DNA of 64,000 bases from Porticoccus sp964395715 (GCA_964395715.1 CAYNAU010000004.1:62001-126000), one strand, 5' to 3'. Positions 35,054-44,728 are shown, counted from the stretch's first letter. The notes: generated by a model not told the origin, from the sequence alone. Program-made: numbers and translations.

Positions 35054-36880
35054 TCAGCGACTGGCCAGGTAGGCTCGCCACCCACCCAGCTCGGTAATAT
35101 CGGTGGCGCCTTCAACACCACGGGGCTCGCAGATGAAACCGGTTACCACCGAGCCATCTTCGATCACCACTTTCCCGATACCCAGCGGCGCGGGAATTCC
35201 TGCCACAAAGCTGCCAAATTCCGCAGAAGGCACCGACCAGATTTCTACGTCAATGGCCGCGCCATTCTGTTCATCCATAATGAGTCCGGGCCTGAATGGC
35301 GGCCCACCGGCCAAGGCGTACATGCGGTAGCAGGGTTTGGTGCGGGTGCGGCTTTTCAACACGGCACCCCGCTCGGTGAGCTGCCAGTTGAGCGGCAACC
35401 CCTCCAGGTGGGCGCCGCACACCAGCACATCAATGCTGCGATTGTCCGCCACCGGCTGCTGCACTTGCGATAATCCCATGGATTCTGCACTGGCGGCATC
35501 GGTGAAATCATCAATACCTACAGGCAGCGCCAACCCCTGCTGGATGCGATTGGCGATGGACAGTAGCGTCCTATCACTGAAGCTGTTGCCCACCAGGGTA
35601 ATGCCAAAAGGCAAACCGGCAGCGGTAAAGGCCGTGGGCACCGCCACCGACGTCATGTCCAGCAGGTTCATGAAGTTGGTGTAGTAGCCGAGCTGGCTGT
35701 TGTAGAGGATCGGCTCCGCTAGCATTTCCTCTACGGTGAACAGACGTCCGGCGGTGGGGGTCAACAGGCAGTCCAGCTGATCCAGGGTTGCCACGCAAAC
35801 CTGTTTCAGGGCCTCAAGCCGGTACTGGGCGCGGAACAGCTCGGTGGCTTTCGGTGTGCCACCCGGCTCCACGATGGCCCGGATGACCGGGTGCAGCGCC
35901 GCCGGGTTTTCCTCAACCAACGGCTGGCAGGCGATATAGCGTTCCGCCACCCAGGGGCCTTCGTAAAGCAGCCGCGCCGCCTCATCAAAGGGGCTGTAGT
36001 CCACTTCCACCAACTCGAAACCCAGTGCTGCAAGTTTTTCCAGAGTGGCGGCATAGGCAGCCTGATAATCGCTGTCACCAAAAAACTGCAGCTGATTTTC
36101 GGGCAACACCCCTACTTTCAACTGCCCCTGTCGGTACCCATAGTGACGGCTGAAATTGTCGTAGCAATTGTGGCGGCTGTAGCCGTCCCCGGCGTCGAAG
36201 CCCTCGGCGCTGGCCAGTACGGTATTGGCGTCGTCACTGTTGAGAGCCATGATGCTGATGCAGTCGAGGCTGCGGCAGGCGGGCACCATGCCCCGGGCGG
36301 ACAACAGTCCGCGGGTGGGTTTCAGCCCCACCAAGTTGTTGAAAGTGGCGGGCACCCGGCCGGAACCAGCAGTGTCCGTGCCCAGGCTAAAACTGGCCAG
36401 CCCCAGCGCCACCGATACGGCAGAACCGGAACTGGAACCACCGCTGATGTAATCGGGATCGAAGGCATTGCGGCACGGGCCCCAGGGGGAGCGGGTGCCA
36501 TTGAGGCCAGTGGCAAACTGGTCGAGATTGGTCTTGCCCACCGGGATGGCCCCGGCGTCCAGTAACTGCTGCACCACCGGGGCGGACGCCGACGGCGTGA
36601 AGGCGAAGGGCTCACAGCCGGCGGTTGTGGGAATCCCTGCCAGGTCGATATTGTCCTTGATAGCAAAGGGAATGCCCCACAGCGGGCACTGTTGCGGGTC
36701 CTTTTCTGCCAGCGCAGCCAGAAAGGGTTGTTGCTCCTCGGTGCTAAGCAGATGAATCCAGATATTGCGCTCGGCAAATTGTTTAGCGCGTCGACGGATT
36801 TCCGCCATTACCGCTTCAGGAGTCTTCGTGCCCTCCCGGTAAGCATTGCTCAGGTTGGCTATTGTCATGTTGCTGCTCAT
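35054..36880 (-). CDS. atzF: Allophanate hydrolase
   Basis: Hydrolyses allophanate to ammonia and CO2, the final step of guanidine or urea carboxylase pathways. The 608 residues have an N-terminal amidase-signature domain with the Ser-cisSer-Lys triad: Lys75 (AIKDN), GGSSSGS at 147-153 and Ser173 (DTAGSGRVP). The C-terminal domain (about 455-608) is the AtzF/DUR1 C-terminal region. The ATG at 36880 follows GAGGAG 12 bp after the carboxylase stop. Confidence 0.95.
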   Translation of the reverse strand: MSSNMTIANLSNAYREGTKTPEAVMAEIRRRAKQFAERNIWIHLLSTEEQQPFLAALAEKDPQQCPLWGIPFAIKDNIDLAGIPTTAGCEPFAFTPSASAPVVQQLLDAGAIPVGKTNLDQFATGLNGTRSPWGPCRNAFDPDYISGGSSSGSAVSVALGLASFSLGTDTAGSGRVPATFNNLVGLKPTRGLLSARGMVPACRSLDCISIMALNSDDANTVLASAEGFDAGDGYSRHNCYDNFSRHYGYRQGQLKVGVLPENQLQFFGDSDYQAAYAATLEKLAALGFELVEVDYSPFDEAARLLYEGPWVAERYIACQPLVEENPAALHPVIRAIVEPGGTPKATELFRAQYRLEALKQVCVATLDQLDCLLTPTAGRLFTVEEMLAEPILYNSQLGYYTNFMNLLDMTSVAVPTAFTAAGLPFGITLVGNSFSDRTLLSIANRIQQGLALPVGIDDFTDAASAESMGLSQVQQPVADNRSIDVLVCGAHLEGLPLNWQLTERGAVLKSRTRTKPCYRMYALAGGPPFRPGLIMDEQNGAAIDVEIWSVPSAEFGSFVAGIPAPLGIGKVVIEDGSVVTGFICEPRGVEGATDITELGGWRAYLASR

Positions 36881-36891
36881 TTCACCACTCC

Positions 36892-39800
36892 TCAAACCAT
36901 CTCTTCCAAAACCACCAGTGGCTGCCCTGGCCGAACGCGCTGGCCGGCACTTAACAGCAGGTGGCTGACTACTCCATCCCGGGGTGCCTGAATGGGAATT
37001 TCCATCTTCATGGACTCCAGAATCACCAGCGCCTGACCGGCGCGCACGTGGTCACCCACCGCCACTTCGGTTTGCCAGACACTGCCGGACACGGGGCTGT
37101 CCACCACAATGCTGTCATCGGGCCAGCTCACCTCATCCTCTTGCTGTTGCTGCTCCTCGGCCTCGAAATTGAACTGGCCGGTGGCATGCCACTGGGCCAG
37201 TTCTTCCAGGAAGGCGGCATGCCGTTTGGACCGGAACTGCTCGATATCAGCACTGTTGGTTTTGAGGAACTGTTCATACTCCGCCAGGCTGAAACTGCTT
37301 TCCTCAATTCTCAGTGGGTAGTTGCCGCGGGGAAATTCCCGACGGATCTCCTGCAACTCTTCCTGGCTGACCTCGTAGAAACGAATCTGGTCGAAGAAAC
37401 GCAGCAACCAGGGTTTGGCAAACTCGGCAGTCTGGCGGTAACGGTTCCACATCTGCAGGGTGCGGCCGACAAACTGGTATCCTCCGGGCCCTTCCATGCC
37501 GTAGACACACAGGTAGGAGCCGCCGATACCGACGGAGTTTTCCGCGGTCCAGGTGCGCGCCGGGTTGTACTTGGTGGTCACCAGTCGGTGGCGCGGGTCT
37601 ACCGGGGTAGCCACCGGCGCCCCCAGGTAAACATCCCCCAGCCCCATCACCAGGTAGCTGGCCTCGAACAGAATGCGTTTCACTTCGTCGATACTGTCCA
37701 GGCCATTGATACGGCGGATGAATTCGAGGTTGCTGGGGCACCAGGGAGCATTCTTGCGCACCGACTGACTGTATTTTTCGATCGCCAACCGGCAGGCCTC
37801 GTCGTCCCAGGACAGCGGGATATGGACGATTCGCGACGGCACTGCCAGCTGCTCCAGCCGGTTCGCCAGGGCTTCCTCGGCAGAGCGAAGATGGGCCAGC
37901 AGAGTGCTGTGATCCAGTTGCTGGCTATCGAAATGAATCTGCAGGGAGCGGATACCCGGCGTGAGTTCGCGGATGCCCGGCAATGAATTTTGTTGCAGCC
38001 ACTGCATCAGGGCATGGGCTCGAAAACGCAGGCGAATATCCAACACCTGCTCGCCGTACTCCACCAGCAGGAAGTGGTCCCCGGCGGCGCGGTAAACAAT
38101 TTCGTCACCGAACTCGTCAGCGCTCAATCGCGCCAGTACCGGGGTATCCGGGAGCACCGGTTGCCAGAAAGGTTCCTCCGGGATAAGAACATCAAGCTGC
38201 CGCTGCTGCGCCGCCTCCAGCGCCACCGCCTGCTCAATACTGACCGGCACGAAGCGCACCTTGTCCCCCGCATGCAGCTGACCCAGTTTCCACAGGTCGG
38301 CGCTGATCACCGTTGCCGGGCAGACAAAGCCCCCCAGGGAGGGACCGTCCGGGCCGAGAATGACCGGCATGTCGCCGGTGAAATCCACGGTGCCAAAGGC
38401 GTAGGCGTTGTCGTGAATATTAGATGGATGCAGTCCCGCTTCACCACCATCCTGACGTGCCCAGCTTGGCTTCGGACCGATCAGGCGCACTCCGGTGCGA
38501 CTGGAGTTGTAGTGGACTTCCCACTCGTGGGAAAAGAATGTCTCGATGTCCCCGTCGGTAAAAAAATCCGGTGCGCCATGGGGTCCGTAGATCACCCGCA
38601 GCTGCCAGTTGTTGCCGATCTGTGGCAACAGTGCCGGATCGGCTTCTACCGTGACAACCGGAGAAACCGTATTGTCCAAATGCAATACATCGCCGCTGCA
38701 CAGGGCACGGCCGTTGTGACCGCCAAACTGCCCCAGGGTAAAGGTGGCGCGCGACCCCAGATAGCTAGGACACTGCAAGCCTCCGAGCACTGCCAGATAG
38801 GCACGGGCACCGCCGTCGCGGATTCGCCCCAGAATGAGTTGCTGTCCGGCCTTGACCTCCACCACCCGCCATAGAGGCAGTTCCACCTGCTCACCGGATT
38901 CGGTATCCACCAGTTTCGCGTCGATGGCTGCACCACCGATGACAATCTGGGTGTCAGAGGAAAATGCCAGGGTCGGCCCCTGCAAGGTGATTTCCAGTGC
39001 CGCCGCATCTGCGGGGTTGCCCAGCAAGCGGTTGGCCAGTCGGAAGGAATAGCTATCGAACGGGCCCGAGGGCGGCACACCCACATCCCAGTGGCCGCTG
39101 CGGCCGGGGTAATCCTGCACGGTGGTCTGGGTACCGCCTTGCAGTACATCGATGCGGGCGGGCTGAAAATTGACGCTGTTCAGGTAGCGGGTGGTGACCT
39201 CGCCACGCGCCAGTACCGGATCGCGACTCAGGGTGCGCAGGTACTCAAGGTTGGTTTCGCTGCCATACAGGGCGGTGTTGTCCAGTGTCGATTGCAGCCT
39301 GGCCAGTGCAGCCTCCCGGTCACTCCCGTGGACGATGATCTTGGCCAACATCGGGTCAAAAAACGGCGGCACATCGGTCCCCGCTTCAATCCAGTGATCG
39401 ATGCGAATTCCCTCCCCCTGCGGAAAGGCCACCTGGGTCAGCAGCCCGGGGCAGGGCTGGAATCCCCGGTAGGGATCTTCCGCATAGACCCGCACCTGGA
39501 TGGCATGACCGGTGGCGTGCAGCTGCTGGCGGTGGGTGTCCAAAGACAGCTTCTCCCCCGCCGCCAGCCGCAGCATCCATTCAACCAGATCCACCCCGTA
39601 CACTTCCTCGGTGACACCGTGCTCCACCTGCAGCCGGGTGTTGACCTCCAGGAAGTAAAAGTGATCGGTGTCCGCATCGTAGATAAACTCAACTGTACCG
39701 GCATTGCGATAGTTGACACTGGACAGCAATGACTCGGCAGTGGTGTGCAATTGCTGGCGCACCTCAGCGGAGAGGTTGGGAGCCGGGCACTCCTCCACCA

Positions 39801-40509
39801 CTTTCTGGTTGCGACGCTGGCTGGAACAGTCCCGCTCCCCCAAAGCCAACGCCTGACCACAACCGTCACCAAACATCTGTACCTCGATATGGCGGGCGCG
39901 GGCGATGAATTTCTCCAGAAATACACCGTCGTCGGCAAAGTTATTGGCTCCCAGACGCTTCACCGAATCAAAGGCACTGCTCAGCTCCTCTTCGCTGTGG
40001 CAGAGCTGCATACCGATGCCGCCGCCACCGGCAGTGCTTTTCAGCATCACCGGGTAGCCAATCTGCGCCGCCACGGTTTTGGCCTCTTCGAGGTCACGCA
40101 GCAACTCGGACCCGGGCAGCAGCGGCACTTCGGCAGCGGTAGCCAGTCCCCTTGCCCGGTGCTTGAGGCCAAAGGCCTCCATCTGCTCTGCAGTGGGACC
40201 GATAAAAACAATACCCGCCGCCTCGCAACGGCCCACAAAGCCGGTGTTCTCACTCAGAAACCCGTAGCCAGGGTGAATGGCCTCGGCCCCGCACTCGGCG
40301 GCGATTTCCAGCAGTCGGTCCATGTTCAGATAGGTATCGGCGGCACCGCCTTCACCGAGTCGATAGGCTTCATCGGCCAGGCGCACGTGCAGGCTGTCGG
40401 CATCGCAATCGGCATATACCGCCACCGAGCCAACCCCCAGCCGTTTAAGGGTACGGATGATGCGGGTAGCAATGGCGCCGCGGTTGGCAATCAGGACTTT
40501 GTTGAACAT
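36892..40509 (-). CDS. Biotin-dependent urea/guanidine carboxylase (guanidine carboxylase likely)
   Basis: A 1205-residue multidomain enzyme. An N-terminal biotin carboxylase (1-450; STAGGGGIGM ATP-grasp loop, FLEVNTRLQVEHGVTE) is followed by two KipI/KipA-type AHS carboxyltransferase domains (about 465-1080) and a C-terminal biotinyl domain with ESMKME (biotin on Lys1168). A Glu/Gln-rich linker (about 1103-1112) precedes the biotinyl domain. Such enzymes carboxylate urea, but members with two associated deiminase proteins and a guanidine-I riboswitch act on guanidine. The context here (CgdAB-like pair, riboswitch) favours guanidine. Confidence 0.92.
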   Translation of the reverse strand: MFNKVLIANRGAIATRIIRTLKRLGVGSVAVYADCDADSLHVRLADEAYRLGEGGAADTYLNMDRLLEIAAECGAEAIHPGYGFLSENTGFVGRCEAAGIVFIGPTAEQMEAFGLKHRARGLATAAEVPLLPGSELLRDLEEAKTVAAQIGYPVMLKSTAGGGGIGMQLCHSEEELSSAFDSVKRLGANNFADDGVFLEKFIARARHIEVQMFGDGCGQALALGERDCSSQRRNQKVVEECPAPNLSAEVRQQLHTTAESLLSSVNYRNAGTVEFIYDADTDHFYFLEVNTRLQVEHGVTEEVYGVDLVEWMLRLAAGEKLSLDTHRQQLHATGHAIQVRVYAEDPYRGFQPCPGLLTQVAFPQGEGIRIDHWIEAGTDVPPFFDPMLAKIIVHGSDREAALARLQSTLDNTALYGSETNLEYLRTLSRDPVLARGEVTTRYLNSVNFQPARIDVLQGGTQTTVQDYPGRSGHWDVGVPPSGPFDSYSFRLANRLLGNPADAAALEITLQGPTLAFSSDTQIVIGGAAIDAKLVDTESGEQVELPLWRVVEVKAGQQLILGRIRDGGARAYLAVLGGLQCPSYLGSRATFTLGQFGGHNGRALCSGDVLHLDNTVSPVVTVEADPALLPQIGNNWQLRVIYGPHGAPDFFTDGDIETFFSHEWEVHYNSSRTGVRLIGPKPSWARQDGGEAGLHPSNIHDNAYAFGTVDFTGDMPVILGPDGPSLGGFVCPATVISADLWKLGQLHAGDKVRFVPVSIEQAVALEAAQQRQLDVLIPEEPFWQPVLPDTPVLARLSADEFGDEIVYRAAGDHFLLVEYGEQVLDIRLRFRAHALMQWLQQNSLPGIRELTPGIRSLQIHFDSQQLDHSTLLAHLRSAEEALANRLEQLAVPSRIVHIPLSWDDEACRLAIEKYSQSVRKNAPWCPSNLEFIRRINGLDSIDEVKRILFEASYLVMGLGDVYLGAPVATPVDPRHRLVTTKYNPARTWTAENSVGIGGSYLCVYGMEGPGGYQFVGRTLQMWNRYRQTAEFAKPWLLRFFDQIRFYEVSQEELQEIRREFPRGNYPLRIEESSFSLAEYEQFLKTNSADIEQFRSKRHAAFLEELAQWHATGQFNFEAEEQQQQEDEVSWPDDSIVVDSPVSGSVWQTEVAVGDHVRAGQALVILESMKMEIPIQAPRDGVVSHLLLSAGQRVRPGQPLVVLEEMV

Positions 40510-40580
40510 CTTCTTACCTCGACCGGGTCGTCCCGGTTCTCGTGGCTGCGACAGTGGTCGTCCACTGAAGGCATATCGGA

Positions 40581-41222
40581 TCAGTTATCCCAGACCAGGA
40601 TTTCCACCGGGGTGGGGTTGTAACCGTTACAGGGGTTATTGAGCTGCGGGCAGTTGGAAATCAACATCAGCACATCCATTTTCGCTGTCAGCTCCACGTA
40701 TTTGCCCGGCGCGGAAATCCCGTCCTCGAAGGTCAGGCCGCCGGTGGCGGTCACCGGTACGTTCATGAAGAAATTGATGTTGTGGCTGATGTCCCGTTTG
40801 CCGATGCCGAATTCCGGGTGTTCGGCAATGGCCAGCATCCAGCTGTCGCGACAGGCGTGCATGCAGCGCTTTTCCAAGTCGTAGCGCACGGTGTTGCTCT
40901 CGGTGGCGCAGGCGCCACCTATAGTGTCGTGACGCCCGCAGGTATCGGCAACGATCTCCAGCATGGGATGGTTCTCATTGGAACGCAGTACCGAGCCGGT
41001 GGTCAGGTAGAGGTTGCCCTGCTCACGGATAGTTTCCATGGCGCTGTAGTGTTCTGCAGGGTCGGCGGCACTGTAGAACAGGGTGTCCGCCGCCTGATTG
41101 CCCTCGAGATCGAGAATCCGCAGGGTCTGACCGGCCTTGATGGCACCCAGATAGTAGTCACCGGCATCGATCACCGCTCGCAGGCTGGCGTTTTCCGGTT
41201 GGCGTGAACTGCTGGTCAACAT
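40581..41222 (-). CDS. Urea carboxylase-associated protein (DUF1989), CgdA/B-like subunit 1
   Basis: A 213-residue DUF1989-family protein. Characterised pairs of these proteins form carboxyguanidine deiminase, which turns carboxyguanidine into allophanate. Conserved residues include GQTLRILDLEGNQAADTLFY, CGRHDTIGGAC and HNINFFMNV, with Cys and His as candidate catalytic or metal ligands. The ATG at 41222 is separated by 1 bp from the upstream paralogue's stop, showing coupling. Which subunit (CgdA or CgdB) it is cannot be decided here. Confidence 0.88.
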   Translation of the reverse strand: MLTSSSRQPENASLRAVIDAGDYYLGAIKAGQTLRILDLEGNQAADTLFYSAADPAEHYSAMETIREQGNLYLTTGSVLRSNENHPMLEIVADTCGRHDTIGGACATESNTVRYDLEKRCMHACRDSWMLAIAEHPEFGIGKRDISHNINFFMNVPVTATGGLTFEDGISAPGKYVELTAKMDVLMLISNCPQLNNPCNGYNPTPVEILVWDN

Positions 41223-41223
41223 G

Positions 41224-41976
41224 TCAGAGGCCCTCCCCCAGCATGGGCAGCAGCTCGGGAGCGGCACCCAGGTAATACAGTGCATTGTTGGCAAAACCGC
41301 GACGGTTTTCCGGGCAGTGATTGCGGCAGGTGTCATCCAACGTGACCGGCTGCGCCACCCCCAGCTCTATACCCACAGGCCTTGCCGGATAGTCGGCAGC
41401 ACGGTTGAGGGGATGAGGGCAGCTGTGCAACAGCACCAGGGTATCCATTTCAAAGCGCAGACACAGCTGGCTGCCAGCGGGGCTGGCCCCATCCACCAGC
41501 CGCAGATTACCCTCGTCGTCGGCGGCCACCTGGCTAAACCAGTTGATGTTGGCGGCCAGGTCGGCACTGCCGAGACCGTATTTGGCCAGCTCAACCAGAA
41601 AGGCATCATGGCCATTCTGGTGCCACTGGTTGCGGTCGCCCTGGTAGTCCCGTTTACCCCAGCACTCCGCAACCTGGTCGGCGCGGCTGTTACCGCAGAT
41701 GGTTTCGTGCCAACCGACAGTGTCTTCAACGACCGAGGCGAAAATACGCCCCATGTCCGAATACAGGCAGTTGCCGCGAGTCAGCTTGAAGGTGTGCTGG
41801 CACTTCAGGGTATCCGGGGCGTTGTAGCGTTCCAGCAGGTTTTCAGGGTTATAAAACAGCATGCCGACATTGGCTCCGCCCTCAAGGTCGGTAAGTCGCA
41901 TCAGCGTGCCGCGACGCAACCGCAGCGACCAGTGGCCGCCAGGTGCAATTTCGGTGGTGTAATACATTTGTGTCAT
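41224..41976 (-). CDS. Urea carboxylase-associated protein (DUF1989), CgdA/B-like subunit 2
   Basis: A 250-residue paralogue of the next gene, with the family pattern RRGTLMRLTDLEGGANVGMLFYN, DTVGWHETICG and ANINWFSQV. The 3' end adds a DDTCRNHCPENRRGFANN segment rich in Cys, not present in its partner. With its partner it should act as carboxyguanidine deiminase. The ATG at 41976 overlaps the ABC ATPase stop by 4 bp. Confidence 0.88.
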   Translation of the reverse strand: MTQMYYTTEIAPGGHWSLRLRRGTLMRLTDLEGGANVGMLFYNPENLLERYNAPDTLKCQHTFKLTRGNCLYSDMGRIFASVVEDTVGWHETICGNSRADQVAECWGKRDYQGDRNQWHQNGHDAFLVELAKYGLGSADLAANINWFSQVAADDEGNLRLVDGASPAGSQLCLRFEMDTLVLLHSCPHPLNRAADYPARPVGIELGVAQPVTLDDTCRNHCPENRRGFANNALYYLGAAPELLPMLGEGL

Positions 41977-42773
41977 GGTTGTCCTTCCAGCCCATCTTCA
42001 CTCTGGCCGGTAAACACCGGCCGCAGGCTGTCGTCGATCTCCTGATAGAGACGCTGGTCCAGTTGGCCGACGGGCAAGTCGTAGGTAATGGAGGCCCCGT
42101 AGGCATTGGGGGCCTGGGGGTCATGGCGCAATTTGTCGAACACCCACAGCCGGGTGCCCAGATAGAAGCCTTCCTTGAGGTCGTGGGTGACCATGAAGAC
42201 GGTCAGCTTGTACTGCCGCCAGAGATTCAGTATCAGCTCGTGCATGTCGGCACGGATACCCGGGTCCAGTGCCCCGAATGGTTCATCGAGGAGCAGAATA
42301 CGAGGCTTGGCTAACAGTGCCTGGGCAATGGCCAGACGCTGTTTCATGCCCCCGGACAATTCATGGGGATAGCGGTTAAGGGCATGGCTCAATCCCACCT
42401 GTTCCAAAATATCGGCGGCTTCCTTGCGTGCTGCCTTTTTGGCACTGCCAAACAGGTAACCGGTGATACCGGGGCGCTGGAAGGCCTTGGCCGCCACCAC
42501 GTTTTCCAGCACACTCATATGGGGAAACACCGAGTACTGCTGGAACACAATACCCCGATCGGGCCCGGGTTCGGAGCTGATGGGTTTGCCGTCCAGTAAC
42601 AGGGCACCACTGCTGGGGCTTTCGGTACCAAGCAGCATCTTCAGAAAAGTGCTCTTGCCACAACCGGAAGTGCCCACCATAGTGACGAATTCCCGCTCTG
42701 CCACCTTCATGTTGATCTGTTCCAGCACCACGTTATCACCGTAGCGCTTCCAGAGATTAGTTGCCTCGATCAT
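41973..42773 (-). CDS. ABC transporter ATP-binding protein (guanidine/urea-linked, NitT/TauT type)
   Basis: A 266-residue ATPase with Walker A GTSGCGKST, Q-loop, signature LSGGMKQRLAIAQ, Walker B ILLLDEP and the switch His in VTHD. It resembles the nitrate/sulfonate/taurine importers. It is flanked by its permease upstream (one-base contact) and the deiminase pair downstream. Confidence 0.93.
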   Translation of the reverse strand: MIEATNLWKRYGDNVVLEQINMKVAEREFVTMVGTSGCGKSTFLKMLLGTESPSSGALLLDGKPISSEPGPDRGIVFQQYSVFPHMSVLENVVAAKAFQRPGITGYLFGSAKKAARKEAADILEQVGLSHALNRYPHELSGGMKQRLAIAQALLAKPRILLLDEPFGALDPGIRADMHELILNLWRQYKLTVFMVTHDLKEGFYLGTRLWVFDKLRHDPQAPNAYGASITYDLPVGQLDQRLYQEIDDSLRPVFTGQSEDGLEGQP

Positions 42774-43594
42774 TACTGCGACCCTCCATTTGCATGCCAG
42801 GGAAACAGCCTGCGGCTGAGCCAGGCCAGCGCCACATCAAACAGGAATGCCAGCAGGGTAATCCACGCCACATAGGGCAGAATCACATCCATGGACATAT
42901 AGCGGCGCACCAGGAAAATCCGGTAGCCGAGACCGTCGGTAGAGGCTATCGCCTCGGCGGCGATCAGGAACAGCCAGCCGGCCCCCAGGGACAGACGCAC
43001 AGCGTCAATCAGTTTCGGCAGCAACTGTGGCAACAGCACCCGGATCATGATCTGCGCGGTGTTGGCCCCCAATGTCTGGGCCTTCACCAGCTGTTCAGCC
43101 GGAATTTCCCGGGTGCGGCGCTGGATATCCCTGGCAATCACCGGGGTGATGCCAATGGCTACCAGCATCACCTTGGAGAGTTCCCCGAGGCCAAACACGA
43201 TGAACAGAATCGGCAACAGCGCCAGCGGTGGCACCAGCGATACCACCGTCAACAGCGGCGACATGCCGGAATTCACCAGCGGCAGTGCACCGGTAAAAAT
43301 ACCCAGCAACAGTCCCAGCGTGGCGGCGATCAGCACCCCCAGCCCAAGACGCTGGAGACTGCTGGCGGTGTCCTGCCAGAACAGGTATTCGCCAGTGCGC
43401 TTGCTGGGCTCGAAAGCCATGCGCTGGATGGCATCACCGATCTGGGTGAAGCTCGGTAACAGCTTGTCGTTGGGATTGGCTTCCAGCCGCAGGTCGGAAG
43501 CTGCCACGTAGGCCAGCAGGATCAGCGCAAAGGGCAACAGGGCCAGCATCGCGCTTACCACTGGCGAAGGGGCCAGATTGATCAATCGTTTCAT
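42773..43594 (-). CDS. ABC transporter permease (NitT/TauT type)
   Basis: A 273-residue inner membrane permease with about six helices and the coupling EAA loop (EIPAEQLVKAQTLGANTAQIM). The ATG at 43594 has GAGGACG upstream; an in-frame ATG at 43618 is inside the hairpin before it. The ATPase start follows immediately at 42773. Confidence 0.92.
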   Translation of the reverse strand: MKRLINLAPSPVVSAMLALLPFALILLAYVAASDLRLEANPNDKLLPSFTQIGDAIQRMAFEPSKRTGEYLFWQDTASSLQRLGLGVLIAATLGLLLGIFTGALPLVNSGMSPLLTVVSLVPPLALLPILFIVFGLGELSKVMLVAIGITPVIARDIQRRTREIPAEQLVKAQTLGANTAQIMIRVLLPQLLPKLIDAVRLSLGAGWLFLIAAEAIASTDGLGYRIFLVRRYMSMDVILPYVAWITLLAFLFDVALAWLSRRLFPWHANGGSQ

Positions 43595-43607
43595 GACTCG
43601 TCCTCGG

Positions 43608-43627
43608 GGGAGCGGCAAGCCGCTCCC
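43608..43627 (-). repeat. GC-rich hairpin between substrate-binding protein and permease genes
   Basis: GGGAGCGGC and GCCGCTCCC form a perfect 9-bp stem with a 2-nt loop (effectively 4), in the 50-bp gap after the binding protein gene. There is no T-run, so it is more likely to protect the upstream mRNA, giving more binding protein than permease. Confidence 0.7.
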
Positions 43628-43644
43628 GGTTGGTTACGCCAGAC

Positions 43645-44688
43645 TCAGAGTTTTCCGTCAGCTGCCATTTGCATGTAGCTGGGATCAAAGCGCAATTTGA
43701 CGTTGCCGCTGCTGCCGTAAAGGCCGGCGGGAGTTTCGACACCGATGAATCCGGCATCAGGAGCACCATCACCGAGCAGACCATGATCGAAGGAGAATTC
43801 GGCCACGGCCTTCATGGTAGCGGTGAGCTTGTCGCTGTTGGTCAGCTCCAGGGCGGAGCCGGGGGTATAGAACATTTTCGTGGCCGCCAGCTGGGCGTCG
43901 TATCCAGCCAGGTCGGTGCCGGAAGCCTGGGCCATAAAGTTGCGGGCAGCTTCGGCTTCTTCCCCAGTACCACTCATCAGTCCCATGATTTCATACCAGG
44001 CGCCGGTCAGGGCCTTGCCCAGTTTGGGGTTTTCTTTGAGGGTATCGGTATTGATCACCAGCAGGTCGATAATCTCGCCGGGAATCTGGGAAGAGTCGAA
44101 TACCTTGTGGCTGTTGGGCATGGCGAGGATTTCACTCACCAGCGGGTTCCAGGTAGTCACCGCGGTCACGCCATCGGTGCCATACACGGCCACCATATCG
44201 GCATCGGAGGTGTTCACCACCTGCACGTCGGCTTCACTCATGCCAACCGTTTCCAGGCCCCGTGCCAGCAAATAGTGGGACACACTCAGCTCCACCAGGT
44301 TGACCTGCTGGCCCTTGATATCTGCCAGAGACTCCTTGCCCTTAAGAATGACAGCATCGTTACCGTTGGAGAAATCACCAACAATCAACGCGGTGCTGTC
44401 CACGCCACCGGCGGCGGGAATGGTCAGCGCGTCCATATTGGTCATGGTGCAGGCATCGAACTGGCCGGCGGTGTACTGGTTGATGGATTCTACATAGTCG
44501 TTGATCTGCACTACGTCGATGGTGATGTCATATTTATCAGCCCATTTCTTGACGATGCCGGATTCAGCACCATAGGCCCAAGGCATCCAGCCAACGTAAA
44601 TAGACCAGCAAATCTTGAAGTCATCGCGCGCCATAGCGCCGGAAGAAAACAGCAGGGAAGCAAGAAGGGTTGCAGCAAGTTTTTTCAT
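43645..44688 (-). CDS. ABC transporter substrate-binding protein (guanidine-linked)
   Basis: A 347-residue periplasmic protein of the NMT1/TauA type. The signal peptide is MKKLAATLLASLLFSSGAMA, cut after about residue 20. It has SIYVGWMPWAYGAE, EDYV-like (NDYVESINQYTAGQFDACTM, split) and VVTTWNP-like (AVTTWNPLVSEI) segments typical of nitrate/taurine receptors. The ATG at 44688 has GAGAGG; the longer frame to 44766 runs into the riboswitch leader. The substrate is inferred as guanidine from the leader and operon. Confidence 0.9.
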   Translation of the reverse strand: MKKLAATLLASLLFSSGAMARDDFKICWSIYVGWMPWAYGAESGIVKKWADKYDITIDVVQINDYVESINQYTAGQFDACTMTNMDALTIPAAGGVDSTALIVGDFSNGNDAVILKGKESLADIKGQQVNLVELSVSHYLLARGLETVGMSEADVQVVNTSDADMVAVYGTDGVTAVTTWNPLVSEILAMPNSHKVFDSSQIPGEIIDLLVINTDTLKENPKLGKALTGAWYEIMGLMSGTGEEAEAARNFMAQASGTDLAGYDAQLAATKMFYTPGSALELTNSDKLTATMKAVAEFSFDHGLLGDGAPDAGFIGVETPAGLYGSSGNVKLRFDPSYMQMAADGKL

Positions 44689-44693
44689 GATAA

Positions 44694-44728
44694 ACCTCTC
44701 AGTCGGTTTTTTGTGTATCAGGTTACAC
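44694..44728 (-). promoter_or_regulatory. Riboswitch expression platform sequestering the Shine-Dalgarno
   Basis: The RNA here has GTGTAACC (44721-44728) and CTGAGAGGT (44694-44702, containing the GAGAGG Shine-Dalgarno). They are exact complements of aptamer blocks GGTTACAC (44790-44797) and ACCTCTCAG (44808-44816), in nested order. The alternative fold would break the aptamer stem and hide the ribosome site when guanidine is absent. Confidence 0.75.

Noticed and set aside
37990..38874. Plus-strand open frames opposite the guanidine carboxylase
   Set aside because: Antisense to a fully conserved carboxylase with intact motifs; no start signal or homology.
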